This document shows positions 17,573 through 25,674 of a stretch of DNA of 27,660 nucleotides, piece after piece. Location: contig CAZTXQ010000037.1 of the NCBI GenBank assembly GCA_964617375.1, forward strand, positions 1 through 27,660, read 5' to 3'. The notes under the pieces are model-generated. The model ran no database searches. It saw only the letters and a list, made by a program, of their open reading frames with translations, and was not told where the DNA came from. Made by a program: the position numbers and the translations under genes. Positions within the stretch are counted from its first letter, which is position 1. Each line of letters opens with the position of its first letter. Source of the stretch: Firm-13 sp964617375 (GTDB lineage: Bacteria; Bacillota; Clostridia; Saccharofermentanales; Saccharofermentanaceae).

Positions 17573-17930
17573 GAAACTGACCTGCATTGTATGCCCCAGA
17601 GGCTGTGAAATCGAAGTCGAGATCGACGGCGCCGAGATACGGAACATCACCGGAGCCGTCTGCGATCGCGGAAGAAATTACGCGGCCGGCGAAATTACAA
17701 ATCCGATGCGGAGTGTAAGCTCCTCCGTCCGTTTGATCGGCGGTGTGCTGCCTCTTGCCAGCGTCCGTCTCACCTCGCCGGTTCCAAAAGCCATGATGGC
17801 GGAGGTCATGGACGAAATTAAGAAGATCTCGGTCGACGCTCCCGTATTAATCGGACAGGTCATCGTGAAAAATATCCTCGGACTTGAGTCCGATCTCATC
17901 ATAACGAAGAATATCGGCAAGATGTTCTGA
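17565..17930 (+). CDS. DUF1667 cysteine-rich protein, third gene of the flavoprotein operon
   Basis: A 121-residue protein of the DUF1667 type, commonly found downstream of the GlpA/GlpB-like pair in Clostridia. Four cysteines near the N-terminus (C7, C10, C14 in CIVCPRGC, and C33) look like a metal or iron-sulfur site. The rest, with TSPVPKAMM and a C-terminal VIVKNILGL segment, resembles the small domain of molybdopterin-type proteins. Its start lies inside the end of the preceding gene, so translation is coupled. It is probably an electron-transfer or structural subunit of the same complex. The biochemical role is not established. Confidence 0.75.
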   Translation: MNKKLTCIVCPRGCEIEVEIDGAEIRNITGAVCDRGRNYAAGEITNPMRSVSSSVRLIGGVLPLASVRLTSPVPKAMMAEVMDEIKKISVDAPVLIGQVIVKNILGLESDLIITKNIGKMF

Positions 17931-17941
17931 TCGATAAGAAC
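17924..17941. repeat. Near-perfect palindrome between convergent genes
   Basis: GTTCTGATCGATAAGAAC is an 18-base palindrome with one mismatched pair; it includes the stop codon of the DUF1667 gene. No T-run follows on either strand. It may act as a weak bidirectional terminator or mRNA end stabiliser between the two convergent units. Confidence 0.35.
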
Positions 17942-17979
17942 GCCCGCAGTCATTTTCGTAAATTTCTGTCGTTCTATAC

Positions 17980-18784
17980 TTATACCGGGTAATAATCCCT
18001 CGGTATCTCACGCTCTTCGGAGCAGAGATCATATTCTGCGTGTTTCCAGAGACCTTCAATGATATCTGTGCATTTTGCCGCATCACANNNNNNNNNNGCA
18101 ATACACATAAGCATCTCCCAACCGGAAATACTTTACGGCGCCTAATTCTTCGAGCGGCTTCTTGTAATTCGGATAGAATTCCGAACAGCAGCACGGCAGA
18201 CCTTTGGAATAGTGCGTATGAAACGGCGGCGACTGGTAAATCCTTTGGTTCTCGTCCCGGATCGTAATCGTAAATGGATTCAGATTCAAGCGATTCGGAA
18301 TGCCCAGCCTTTCGTCGACCGCGTGAAAAAATGTATTCTTGTCATGACCGACGCCGATCAGAAGTATTTTCGCGTGCTCCTCATAGAGTCTCGACCAGCA
18401 ACCCCCGGGAGGCGCCGGCGAGGCCGACTCTTCTTCTCCGCGGACAAACTCGCGGGCACGGCTTCCGAAAGCCATAATGGAATGCGTCGGATGAAGCGAA
18501 CGCACGCCGTCTTCTCTTTTGTAAGCGATCCTGGGCAGCGTCCCGATGCATGGTTCGGTCAGAAGCACGTCGTAAAACGGCGTCTCGCGCACGACTTTGT
18601 CCCAGGTATGCGTCGGGATGAGAAACAGGCCGTCTGAAAGATATTCGGAAAACGCGTCGATCAGCATATCCGCACCGCCGTCAATCGGTCCGATCGATTT
18701 AAGCGAGGTATGGATCAGGACCGTATCGTCATGGCGGATTCCGGCTTTCTTTAGAAAAGAGAACACGTCTTCTTTCGTAAGCAT
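17980..18784 (-). CDS. AAC(3)-family N-acetyltransferase, interrupted by an assembly gap
   Basis: A member of the AAC(3)/YokD antibiotic acetyltransferase family, which transfers acetyl from acetyl-CoA. The first 229 residues read cleanly: VLIHTSLKSIG at 22-32, IPTHTW at 56-61, RSLHPTHSIMAFG at 95-107 and NTFFHAVDE at 150-158. After the 10-N run a further 35 residues (CDAAKCTDII...REIPRDYYPV) end at a stop at 17980-17982 and fit the family's C-terminus. The two parts are out of frame across exactly ten N, so the true gap length must be a multiple of three, possibly zero. GAGGG lies 11 bases before the ATG. Many chromosomal family members are not proven resistance enzymes, and the substrate is unknown. 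Confidence 0.85.
18088..18097. other. Assembly gap (10 N)
   Basis: Ten undetermined bases lie within the acetyltransferase gene. Reading-frame analysis of both flanks shows that ten is not the real length. Confidence 0.99.
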
Positions 18785-18883
18785 AATGTACTGCCCTCAC
18801 TTCCCGTTTCTTTTCCTCTGATTATAAATCAATTACTTCCACATGTATCTGACGTTTTCAATATGCACCTGACCCCTTGTGCG

Positions 18884-18926
18884 AAAAAAAGCAAAAGCCC
18901 GGAGATTAATATCTCTGAGCTTCTGC
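18884..18926 (-). terminator. Terminator of tRNA-Arg
   Basis: Read on the minus strand, GCAGAAGCTC (18926-18917) pairs with GGGCTTTTGC (18900-18891), with an inner GAGAT/ATCTC stem, followed by seven T. It begins four bases after the tRNA CCA end. Confidence 0.85.
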
Positions 18927-18929
18927 TTC

Positions 18930-19006
18930 TGGTGTTCCCGAGCGGATTCGAACCGCTGGCCTATCGCTTAGGAGGCGATCGCTCTATCCTGCTGAGCTAC
19001 GGAAAC
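18930..19006 (-). tRNA. tRNA-Arg (anticodon CCT)
   Basis: A complete cloverleaf on the minus strand. The acceptor stem GTTTCCG pairs with CGGGAAC, the D arm contains GCTCAGCAGGATAGAGC, the anticodon stem ATCGC/GCGAT encloses loop CTCCTAA with anticodon CCT, and the T arm is GCGGTTCGAATCCGC. The discriminator base is A and the CCA end is encoded. It reads AGG arginine codons. Confidence 0.97.
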
Positions 19007-19044
19007 ATGAATACGAATAGAAAGGAACACATGGACCGCAAACG

Positions 19045-19073
19045 ATTATACCGTACTTTCGAACTTTGAACAA
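19045..19073 (-). promoter_or_regulatory. Promoter of tRNA-Arg
   Basis: On the minus strand, -35 TTGTTC (19073-19068), a 17-base spacer and -10 TATAAT (19050-19045). The start would fall near 19038, about 32 bases before the tRNA. Confidence 0.7.
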
Positions 19074-19165
19074 CTGAGCCCGCAAGCCGACAAGGTGTAT
19101 TTCATGCGATCCGGGCGATACCGTTCTGTCTTTCCTACTTCATCACATAAACCGTTCCAATTGCT

Positions 19166-19194
19166 TTGATTTCCCATCCTTCATGTCATATAAT
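19166..19194 (+). promoter_or_regulatory. Promoter of the hscC operon
   Basis: -35 TTGATT (19166-19171), a 17-base spacer and a perfect -10 TATAAT (19189-19194). The start would fall near 19201, giving a leader of about 40 AT-rich bases. No CIRCE-type heat-shock repeat was seen. Confidence 0.75.
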
Positions 19195-19240
19195 GACTAC
19201 ATATATTATAAATTATATAAACGCAAGGAATGATAAATGT

Positions 19241-20959
19241 ATGGATGTTTCTGAAAAAATCGTGGTCGGCATTGATCTTGGCACGACAAATAGCTTGATT
19301 TCTTATTGGACCGAAGACGGGCCCCAAATCATTCCCAATGTCCTGGGTGACTCACTGACACCCTCTGTTGTAAGCGTTGACGATGAAGGGCAGGTCTTTG
19401 TCGGAAAGATCGCCAGAGAACGCCTTATCTCGCACGCTGATCAAACGGCTGCGGCATTCAAACGCTCGATGGGCACGAATAAGAAATACACGCTCGGGTC
19501 TATGACCTTTTCTCCCGAAGAATTATCATCGTTCGTTCTCAAGTCTTTGAAAGCCGACGCGGAAGCCTTCTTTTCCCGGGAAATAGCAGATGCCGTCATC
19601 AGTGTTCCGGCCTATTTCAACGACGACCAGAGACAGGCGACGATGAACGCGGCGAAGCTTGCCGGACTCAACATCATCCGTCTGATCAGTGAGCCGACTG
19701 CAGCGGCGCTGGCCTACGGTCTTCACCAGAAAGAGGAGGAAACACAGTTTCTGGTTCTCGATCTGGGCGGCGGTACATTCGATATCTCCATTCTTGATAT
19801 GTTTGAAGATGTTATGGATGTTCAATCCGTCGCCGGCGACACCTTCCTCGGCGGGGAAGATTTCACAAAGGCCATTTCGGATCTTTTCCTCGAAAAGAAT
19901 CCGGAATACAAGGAAACCAATGACAGGACTCTGCTGACGACTCTGTATAAGCAGTCCGAAATATGCAAATTCCAGCTTTCTAAGGATGAGAGCTATATTA
20001 TGAAACCGATCGCAGGCGGCAAGGAAATTCCATTTGAGGTTACGAAGGAACAGTTTTATGATGCCGTACAGCCACTTCTTACAAGAATGCGCCAACCGAT
20101 CGAACGCGCAATACGCGACGCCGGAATCGTCCCGCAGGATCTGGGCGCCGTAATCCTTGTAGGCGGAGCGACACGCATGCCCGTCGTGCGTAATATGACC
20201 GCAAAAATGTTTCGAACGCTCCCCTACTTCAATATCAACCCGGACGAAGCGATTGCTATGGGCGCCGCTGTGCAAGCCGCATTAATCAGACGTGATAAGA
20301 ACTTATCCGAGAAAATCCTTACGGATGTATGTCCCTTCACCTTAGGTACATCAGTAACCCGAATCTTAAATTCCAAAGGAGACAGGATATCTGTTTTTAA
20401 CCCGATTATCGAGAGAAACTCGTCGATACCGATAAGCCGGTGTGATACTTTTACGACCGTATCCGACAATCAGATTTCCGTTGCTTTCGCGATCTATCAG
20501 GGAGAGAGCCGCAACGTCAATGATAACCTCCTTCTTGGCGAGCTGCGTGTTGCAATTCCAAAGGCGAAAGCCGGAGCTGAGAAGGTAAACGTCCGATTTA
20601 CATATGATATTAACGGTATTCTTGAAGTGGAAGCGACAGTTGATTCCACCGGTCAAAAAACCAGCATTGTGATAGAGAACCAAAAAAACAACCTGACCCC
20701 CGAGGAAATCAAGGCAAGCCTTGCCCGGCTTGCATCGATTAAAATTCATCCCAGAGAACGGACAGAAAACCGTCTTCTCCTGGCTCGGGCGGAGCGGCTG
20801 TATGAGGAATCTTTAGGTGATAAACGGGCTCTTATTATGGATGGTATATGTGAATTTGTAAATGTTTTGGAAAGCCAGGACGATGGAAAAGTTCTTGAGG
20901 CAGCCAAATCTTTAAAAGATTTTCTGACAGAAATAGACGAGGGCTCTTTATGGGATTAG
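19241..20959 (+). CDS. hscC: HscC-like Hsp70 chaperone
   Basis: A 572-residue Hsp70 with a full ATPase domain: phosphate-1 motif GIDLGTTNS at 10-18, phosphate-2 VLDLGGGTFD at 172-181, GDTFLGGEDF at 199-208 and adenosine motif VILVGGATRMP at 304-314. A substrate-binding beta domain follows from about 365 and a short helical lid from about 500. It is shorter than DnaK (about 610-640) because parts of the ATPase lobe II and the lid are reduced, as in HscC. The next gene encodes a J-domain protein, the partner expected for HscC. I chose the ATG at 19241, ten bases after AAGGAA. The absence of grpE and dnaJ here argues against the housekeeping dnaK. The client is unknown. Confidence 0.88.
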   Translation: MDVSEKIVVGIDLGTTNSLISYWTEDGPQIIPNVLGDSLTPSVVSVDDEGQVFVGKIARERLISHADQTAAAFKRSMGTNKKYTLGSMTFSPEELSSFVLKSLKADAEAFFSREIADAVISVPAYFNDDQRQATMNAAKLAGLNIIRLISEPTAAALAYGLHQKEEETQFLVLDLGGGTFDISILDMFEDVMDVQSVAGDTFLGGEDFTKAISDLFLEKNPEYKETNDRTLLTTLYKQSEICKFQLSKDESYIMKPIAGGKEIPFEVTKEQFYDAVQPLLTRMRQPIERAIRDAGIVPQDLGAVILVGGATRMPVVRNMTAKMFRTLPYFNINPDEAIAMGAAVQAALIRRDKNLSEKILTDVCPFTLGTSVTRILNSKGDRISVFNPIIERNSSIPISRCDTFTTVSDNQISVAFAIYQGESRNVNDNLLLGELRVAIPKAKAGAEKVNVRFTYDINGILEVEATVDSTGQKTSIVIENQKNNLTPEEIKASLARLASIKIHPRERTENRLLLARAERLYEESLGDKRALIMDGICEFVNVLESQDDGKVLEAAKSLKDFLTEIDEGSLWD

Positions 20960-22260
20960 TCATGTGGAGAGTTCTTGGAATTGATGCAACTACGGACGTT
21001 TCCATCATCCGCAAAGCATACGCCGCTAAACTTAAGACGTGCCGTCCCGATGAAGATCCCGAAGGCTTTCAGAGTCTGCGCGAAGCATATGACAAAGCGA
21101 TTTCATTCGCTAAGAGTAAAAAAAGCACGGGAATCCTTGCTTCGGAATTCCGAGAATCAATGCCTGAGAAAGATGATTCGATCATAGTAAGGCCTGCAAA
21201 GTATGTGAAGATCGACGTCAAACAACCGGAGAATGATGTTAAGATCGACGTCATTCAACCTGTCGAAGTCATACTGCGAAAGAAAGAAGATATTGTCCTT
21301 ATACAGGCTCCGAAAGAAACGATAGACGAAGTTCTCCGTCGTATGGAAGAGCTCTATTCAGATTTCTATAAGAGGATCGATATCAGAAATTGGAATCGAA
21401 TCCTGGAGTCAGATATCTTCTGGGACATTGAGGGAAAGACACATCTCCGAGTTGTTATGCTTCGTTTCTTTTCGACGCATTCTGTCCTTCCGAAGGCGGT
21501 GTGGATTCTAATGGACAGAGAATTCGGATGGTCAGATTATAAAGATAGTATGCAATCCAGGTACAAAGACGACTATGCTGTGCTAAATGAGGAACTAGAT
21601 CCCAGATGGGATCTTGATTACGCATGTTTTAATAAAGTGAGTTCCTCACCGACAATCAAGACTTTAATTGTTCCAGCCGGCGAAAAAGAGCTTCCGGGGG
21701 ATAAGGATCAATATTGCACCTCCTTTCCTGATTATGCCCAGTTACGCTGGAATTTGAAGAACGCAGTATATAATAAACTGGACGTCGATATCTCTGCTAT
21801 TTACGAAACGGCCTTCCGCCTCTTTCCTGACGATCCGAGTCTTCATCAAATATACTATGAATACAAAAAGGCATCCACTGACATAAAAATCTATGGTTTT
21901 CTCTGTGATGCTCCGAAATACACAATAAATAAACTGCGTGAGCTTTGCCCCGATAACCCGGAATACGAAGTCGCGGAAGCCAATTACTATCTTCTCATGA
22001 AAGATTACAAGAAAGCTGCAAGTCTCTACTCTGGTCTGGTTATACGTTACCCCTGCTGTCTTGATCTTGCATACCATTACGGTATAGCTGTCAGTAATCT
22101 TGGATATAATAATAAAACTCGAACTATGTTTGATAATATCAAGAAAGCATATCCGTCTATTAGAAGAGCTGAAATAACCAAAAATGGTTACTTTAAAGAC
22201 CGTGCGGGAGTATCGGGCCAGTTAGAAAGGAATAATATTGTCTTGAAGTGGTTAAAATAG
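20950..22260 (+). CDS. J-domain co-chaperone with helical-repeat C-terminus
   Basis: A 436-residue protein. Residues 5-50 form a short divergent J domain (MWRVLGIDATTD, then RKAYAAKL and EGFQSLREAY). The HPD motif that stimulates Hsp70 ATPase reads R-P-D, a change I recall in HscC-associated J proteins. A polar linker at about 75-120 contains a 33-base direct duplication. The C-terminal half is helical and TPR-like (ANYYLLMKDYKKAASLYSGL and similar) and may bind clients. Its ATG overlaps the hscC stop by ten bases, with GAGGG six bases upstream, which favours it over a second ATG at 20962. By eye the gene is more AT-rich than its neighbours. Partnership with HscC is inferred from order and overlap. 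Confidence 0.8.
   Translation: MGLVMWRVLGIDATTDVSIIRKAYAAKLKTCRPDEDPEGFQSLREAYDKAISFAKSKKSTGILASEFRESMPEKDDSIIVRPAKYVKIDVKQPENDVKIDVIQPVEVILRKKEDIVLIQAPKETIDEVLRRMEELYSDFYKRIDIRNWNRILESDIFWDIEGKTHLRVVMLRFFSTHSVLPKAVWILMDREFGWSDYKDSMQSRYKDDYAVLNEELDPRWDLDYACFNKVSSSPTIKTLIVPAGEKELPGDKDQYCTSFPDYAQLRWNLKNAVYNKLDVDISAIYETAFRLFPDDPSLHQIYYEYKKASTDIKIYGFLCDAPKYTINKLRELCPDNPEYEVAEANYYLLMKDYKKAASLYSGLVIRYPCCLDLAYHYGIAVSNLGYNNKTRTMFDNIKKAYPSIRRAEITKNGYFKDRAGVSGQLERNNIVLKWLK
21205..21270 (+). repeat. 33-base tandem duplication inside the J-domain gene
   Basis: The segments 21205-21237 and 21238-21270 both begin with GT(G/T)AAGATCGACGTCA and encode V-K-I-D-V-K-Q-P and V-K-I-D-V-I-Q-P in the linker. It is an in-frame duplication that lengthens the spacer. 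Confidence 0.7.
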
Positions 22261-22283
22261 AACCGGAAGCATTTGAATTCCTG

Positions 22284-23444
22284 TCACATCCCGTTCGCGA
22301 AAATCGCCGCCGGAATACTGGCAAATCCGCTCATGACCATAAGACAGAAGCCCGTGATCAGAAGGATCAGCGGCAGTCCGGCCAGTATCTCCGGCCGGTT
22401 CCCGAACAGGAGCTTTCTTTTCATGGTGTGCATGAAGAGCATGAGCCATACGGCAAAAAACCAGACCAATACAAGACCGCCGGACATAACGGATATTTCA
22501 GCAAGCGTTTTCTGTCCGTTTTCGAGCTGCAGGACAGGCAATATATACGGAAGTATCGTGATCATAACCTGAGCGGGAAGCAGCCAAAAATAGCCGAACC
22601 GGTACGGATTGCTTTCCGCGCGCCCGAAAATAAGCGACAGGATAACAGCCGTCAATACTGTAATGATGGCCGAGGTCAGATAAACGAGATCAAAAGTTAT
22701 GTCCTCGGGAAATACAAAGTTTCGCAAAATATACAATATACCAAGCGAGATCACCGGCACAGGTATCGCCAAAAGTGCGGTCCGTAAATGCAGAGAAGCC
22801 TGTTTCCGGTCAAGAACCGGAAGCTGTGACGGCGACACCGGCGTATCCGCGAAATAAAGAACGGGGCGGGTGTTCGTTATGGCGCGATACAGGAGAAGGC
22901 CGGAAAGCAACAGGAAAAAGAGCAGAAAGGCAGCACCGGACGCACTTCTCAGCATGGGAAAAGGCGCCGATGATTCCGCAAATAGCCGGGATCCCGCGAG
23001 GGTTCCGTATCCGAGTATTTCGCGAAGGAATGATACCATCAGGATAAGTCCCGAAAAAACCGCGGCATTACCGGCGACCAGGGATATATTGTAATCTTTT
23101 ATGTTGCGAGCCTGATCGATTAGTAACGGAACCGTCAATAAAAATATGGTCGGACCTGGAAATAAGGCGCTCGAAATCACAAGTCCCGATAACGGCAATA
23201 AGTCGATAGCGCGATAACACAAAAAAGGAATAATCACCGCCAGCAGCGTCGCGGCAAAAGGTGTGCCGGCCGCCGGCAGTCTTTTGGATAGTGCCGGAAG
23301 AATCGCATAAGCAATAAGCTGCAGGATCCAGACGGTAACCGCACAGACTGCGGCGGACATCAGATTGGCGGAATGAAAAACAATCACGTACAGATACGTC
23401 AGAAGCGAATAGAAAGTCTGTCTTGATATTTCTTTTCCGTGCAT
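22284..23444 (-). CDS. Rnf-Nqr membrane protein, apparent RnfE-RnfA fusion
   Basis: A 386-residue integral membrane protein with about ten or eleven hydrophobic helices. Residues 1-190 follow RnfE: near 139-150 is LREILGYGTLAG, the counterpart of the RnfE motif REI.G.GTL, then PFPMLRSASGAAFLLF. After a polar loop (190-220), residues 221-386 resemble RnfA in topology and in the ending LPLILLITGFCLMVMSGFA. RnfE and RnfA are normally separate proteins of about 200 residues with six helices each. The conserved membrane cysteines (LGLCP and TNC) are missing in both halves; the cysteines present (C34, C76, C367) lie elsewhere. The ATG is five bases after the rnfG stop with AGGAAGG directly against it. 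No rnfB follows. The E half is fairly clear; the A half is less certain. Confidence 0.65.
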   Translation of the reverse strand: MHGKEISRQTFYSLLTYLYVIVFHSANLMSAAVCAVTVWILQLIAYAILPALSKRLPAAGTPFAATLLAVIIPFLCYRAIDLLPLSGLVISSALFPGPTIFLLTVPLLIDQARNIKDYNISLVAGNAAVFSGLILMVSFLREILGYGTLAGSRLFAESSAPFPMLRSASGAAFLLFFLLLSGLLLYRAITNTRPVLYFADTPVSPSQLPVLDRKQASLHLRTALLAIPVPVISLGILYILRNFVFPEDITFDLVYLTSAIITVLTAVILSLIFGRAESNPYRFGYFWLLPAQVMITILPYILPVLQLENGQKTLAEISVMSGGLVLVWFFAVWLMLFMHTMKRKLLFGNRPEILAGLPLILLITGFCLMVMSGFASIPAAIFANGM

Positions 23445-23449
23445 CCTTC

Positions 23450-24682
23450 CTATTCACCGCCTTTCAGGAAATACAGAATAAATGAATACGACTGATTGAC
23501 CGAACTTACGATCGCACGGGACGATCCCTCAAGTCCCTCCGCTCCGTTTACTCTGGTTTTAATTTCGGTTACGGCAAACCCGTCGATCGTGTCCGATAGA
23601 ATGCTGCTCTGATTCTTCTCCACCACGCCGTCCTCGTTTCCCGTGAAATCGCCGGACGATTCAGCTGTACCGTCTCCGGATGTAACGGATATTTCCGTTG
23701 CTCCCGTCGTCTCTGTGCTCATCGTTTCAACCGCGGCCGTCGATTCGGAAGGATCCGGTGTGACAGACGCTTCTGCGGGTGTCGGTTCTTCCGTGCCGGT
23801 CACCTGCGGTGTCGCGGAAAGACCGGTCTTCGATTCTTCGACGCACTGGTTTGCCAGCTTGATAAATGCATTGACGGTTACCGACACATTCGGCACGACT
23901 TCCGTCGTTCCGTCTGATTTGATGGCGATCTTTGCGGGATCCTGAACCTCTTCCAGCCTGTTCTGCATCGCATAGGCCTGTTCGGCCCAGATTATGGAGT
24001 TGTCTTGAAGCACATATTCGCCGTCGACGGAAGCCTTGGCACGGTTATTGCCGCCGTCCGTCTGAACGGCATCCCAGGTCACTTCCGTAATACGCCCGCC
24101 CTGTACGACGATGATCACAAAATCCCTGTATCCTTCCTCGTCTTCTTCGCTTAGTTCGGCTCTGAATGTACCGTCGTGAAGACCGGAAATCGGCGGATAT
24201 TCCTTTGCCGGTGAATTCTCGTCCGGCAGATCTGCCAGCAGTGCGATCGGCAGCCGGATTCCGTTAAACTGCACGCCGAAATCATCGGAATAAATACCGG
24301 TGTCCGTATGAGAGGAATTGTTCGAAAGAACCTGAAGGGCGATGAGAGTCGTCGCATCCGGTGAAAAACTCATCCGGGTAAAAACATCCCCCTCCTCCGT
24401 GCTCATTTTCGCGTGGACGATATAACCGGAGAGCTTTCCTGTCGCGTCATACGCCGTATAAAGACTCTCGATCATCGGATAGGAATCCTTATAAGCCGAT
24501 ACAGAAACCTGCCGGTATTCCTCCGCCACGAGTACACTCCCGAATGTCGCGCGGTACTCTTCCTGTCTTTGCGATTCAAGTCGCCTGTTTGTCATGAAGT
24601 TCATGATTATAAGTACGGCACATGTGACCAGAAAAAGCACAAGTGTTCGTGTAAGAAGCTTTCGAAGCATCGACCTTGTCAT
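23450..24682 (-). CDS. rnfG: RnfG-like subunit with inserted FMN_bind/PplA-like domain
   Basis: A 410-residue RnfG-like protein, about twice the usual 200. It has one N-terminal membrane helix (residues 9-30), so the rest is outside the membrane. Residues 35-150 follow RnfG. Residues 165-283 form an extra domain resembling PplA-type FMN-binding domains (LHDGTFRAEL, YRDFVIIVVQGGRITEV, then QDPAKI and NAFIKLANQ). A Ser/Thr/Glu-rich linker (284-360) leads to an RnfG-like end (SSRAIVSSVNQSY). The flavin-attachment motif SGAT is degraded in both places: NGAEGLEGSS at the end and PNVSVTVNAF in the inserted domain, where Ser267 sits at the usual Thr position. The start overlaps rnfD by four bases. 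Covalent FMN is therefore uncertain. Confidence 0.75.
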   Translation of the reverse strand: MTRSMLRKLLTRTLVLFLVTCAVLIIMNFMTNRRLESQRQEEYRATFGSVLVAEEYRQVSVSAYKDSYPMIESLYTAYDATGKLSGYIVHAKMSTEEGDVFTRMSFSPDATTLIALQVLSNNSSHTDTGIYSDDFGVQFNGIRLPIALLADLPDENSPAKEYPPISGLHDGTFRAELSEEDEEGYRDFVIIVVQGGRITEVTWDAVQTDGGNNRAKASVDGEYVLQDNSIIWAEQAYAMQNRLEEVQDPAKIAIKSDGTTEVVPNVSVTVNAFIKLANQCVEESKTGLSATPQVTGTEEPTPAEASVTPDPSESTAAVETMSTETTGATEISVTSGDGTAESSGDFTGNEDGVVEKNQSSILSDTIDGFAVTEIKTRVNGAEGLEGSSRAIVSSVNQSYSFILYFLKGGE

Positions 24683-25674
24683 AGAATCTCCGGCTCCTTT
24701 CGTTTCACTTTATTCTCCTCTGCTTTTTTCGAGAACCAGTTCGGCATCGAAAAAACGCGCGGCCTTATATAGAAGTCCAATATGGGAGTCAGGGTATTCA
24801 TCGCCAGAATCGAAAATCCGACGGCATAGGAAGGATTGCCGAACTGTCTTATGATCAGCGTCAGTATGGCGGCCCCCGCTCCGAAAATCACACGGCCGGA
24901 GCCGGAGATCGGTGTCGTTGTATAATCCCCCATCGCAAATACGGCGCCAAAAAGCACGCCGCCGGTCAGAAGAACTCCGGGAACCGCGGGAAGGCCGTCG
25001 AATGCCCACGTTCCGGCCGCCAGAAGGATCAAATACGTCAAAGGCGCACCAAAGCGCAGAATTCCCAGCCATAAGAGGTACGCGCCGCCTATAAGAATCG
25101 CGATCGCGCACGTCTCGCCGATCGCACCCGGATAGCGTCCCGAGAAGAGATCAAAAAGAAGCACGCCTGATTTGGCAGCGGCGGGAGTCGCCGAACTCAC
25201 CGCGTCGGCGGCGCCGGAAAAAAGAGAGGCAATCGTCCATCTCGACGTAAGCGGTTCGGCATATACCGACATAAACGAAGGAAAAGCGACGGAAAGGAAT
25301 GCGGTTGCCGCCAGAGCGGGATTCAGGAGATTGCATCCGAGACCGCCGAAACATTGCTTCACAACGACGGAAGCAAAAAGCGCCCCCAGAATGACCAGCC
25401 ACAGCGGCACGGTCGGAGGAAGGATCAATGCAAAAATGGCTCCGCTGACAAGGCTGCTCGCGTCCCATACATATTTCTGTTTTCTAAGGTACCGCACAAA
25501 AACAAACTCGCCCGCGCTCATAAAAAACATTCCGGTCAGAAGAATCATGAGCGCGCGGATTCCGTAATAATATACGGCCGCGACCGCTGCCGGAAGGAGG
25601 GCTGCAAGAACGTTCGGATAAATCAGAGCGACATTCATTTCTCTCTTGATATGCGGAGCCGGGTACTTTTTCAT
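24679..25674 (-). CDS. rnfD: RnfD-like membrane flavoprotein subunit
   Basis: A 331-residue membrane protein matching RnfD in length and motifs. The N-terminal SPH-like block reads APHIKREMNVALIYP, then ALILPPTVPLW, KQCFGGLGCNLLNPAL at 106-121 and the flavin-attachment motif SSATP with Thr163 intact. The C-terminal part has YAVGFSILAMNTLTPILD. About eight to nine membrane helices are visible. In Rnf complexes RnfD carries covalent FMN and takes part in membrane electron transfer. The start overlaps the rnfC stop by four bases (ATGA), and its own stop overlaps rnfG, showing a tightly coupled operon. Unlike its two downstream partners it looks functionally intact. Confidence 0.9.
   Translation of the reverse strand: MKKYPAPHIKREMNVALIYPNVLAALLPAAVAAVYYYGIRALMILLTGMFFMSAGEFVFVRYLRKQKYVWDASSLVSGAIFALILPPTVPLWLVILGALFASVVVKQCFGGLGCNLLNPALAATAFLSVAFPSFMSVYAEPLTSRWTIASLFSGAADAVSSATPAAAKSGVLLFDLFSGRYPGAIGETCAIAILIGGAYLLWLGILRFGAPLTYLILLAAGTWAFDGLPAVPGVLLTGGVLFGAVFAMGDYTTTPISGSGRVIFGAGAAILTLIIRQFGNPSYAVGFSILAMNTLTPILDFYIRPRVFSMPNWFSKKAEENKVKRKEPEIL

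Noticed and set aside
18785..19240. Integration site or mobile element beside tRNA-Arg
   Set aside because: No integrase, no repeat of the tRNA 3' end and no transposase was found nearby.
22248..22787. A 179-codon plus-strand open frame after the J-domain gene
   Set aside because: It overlaps the J-gene stop and is antisense to the Rnf-like membrane gene. Its highly charged composition suggests a shadow.
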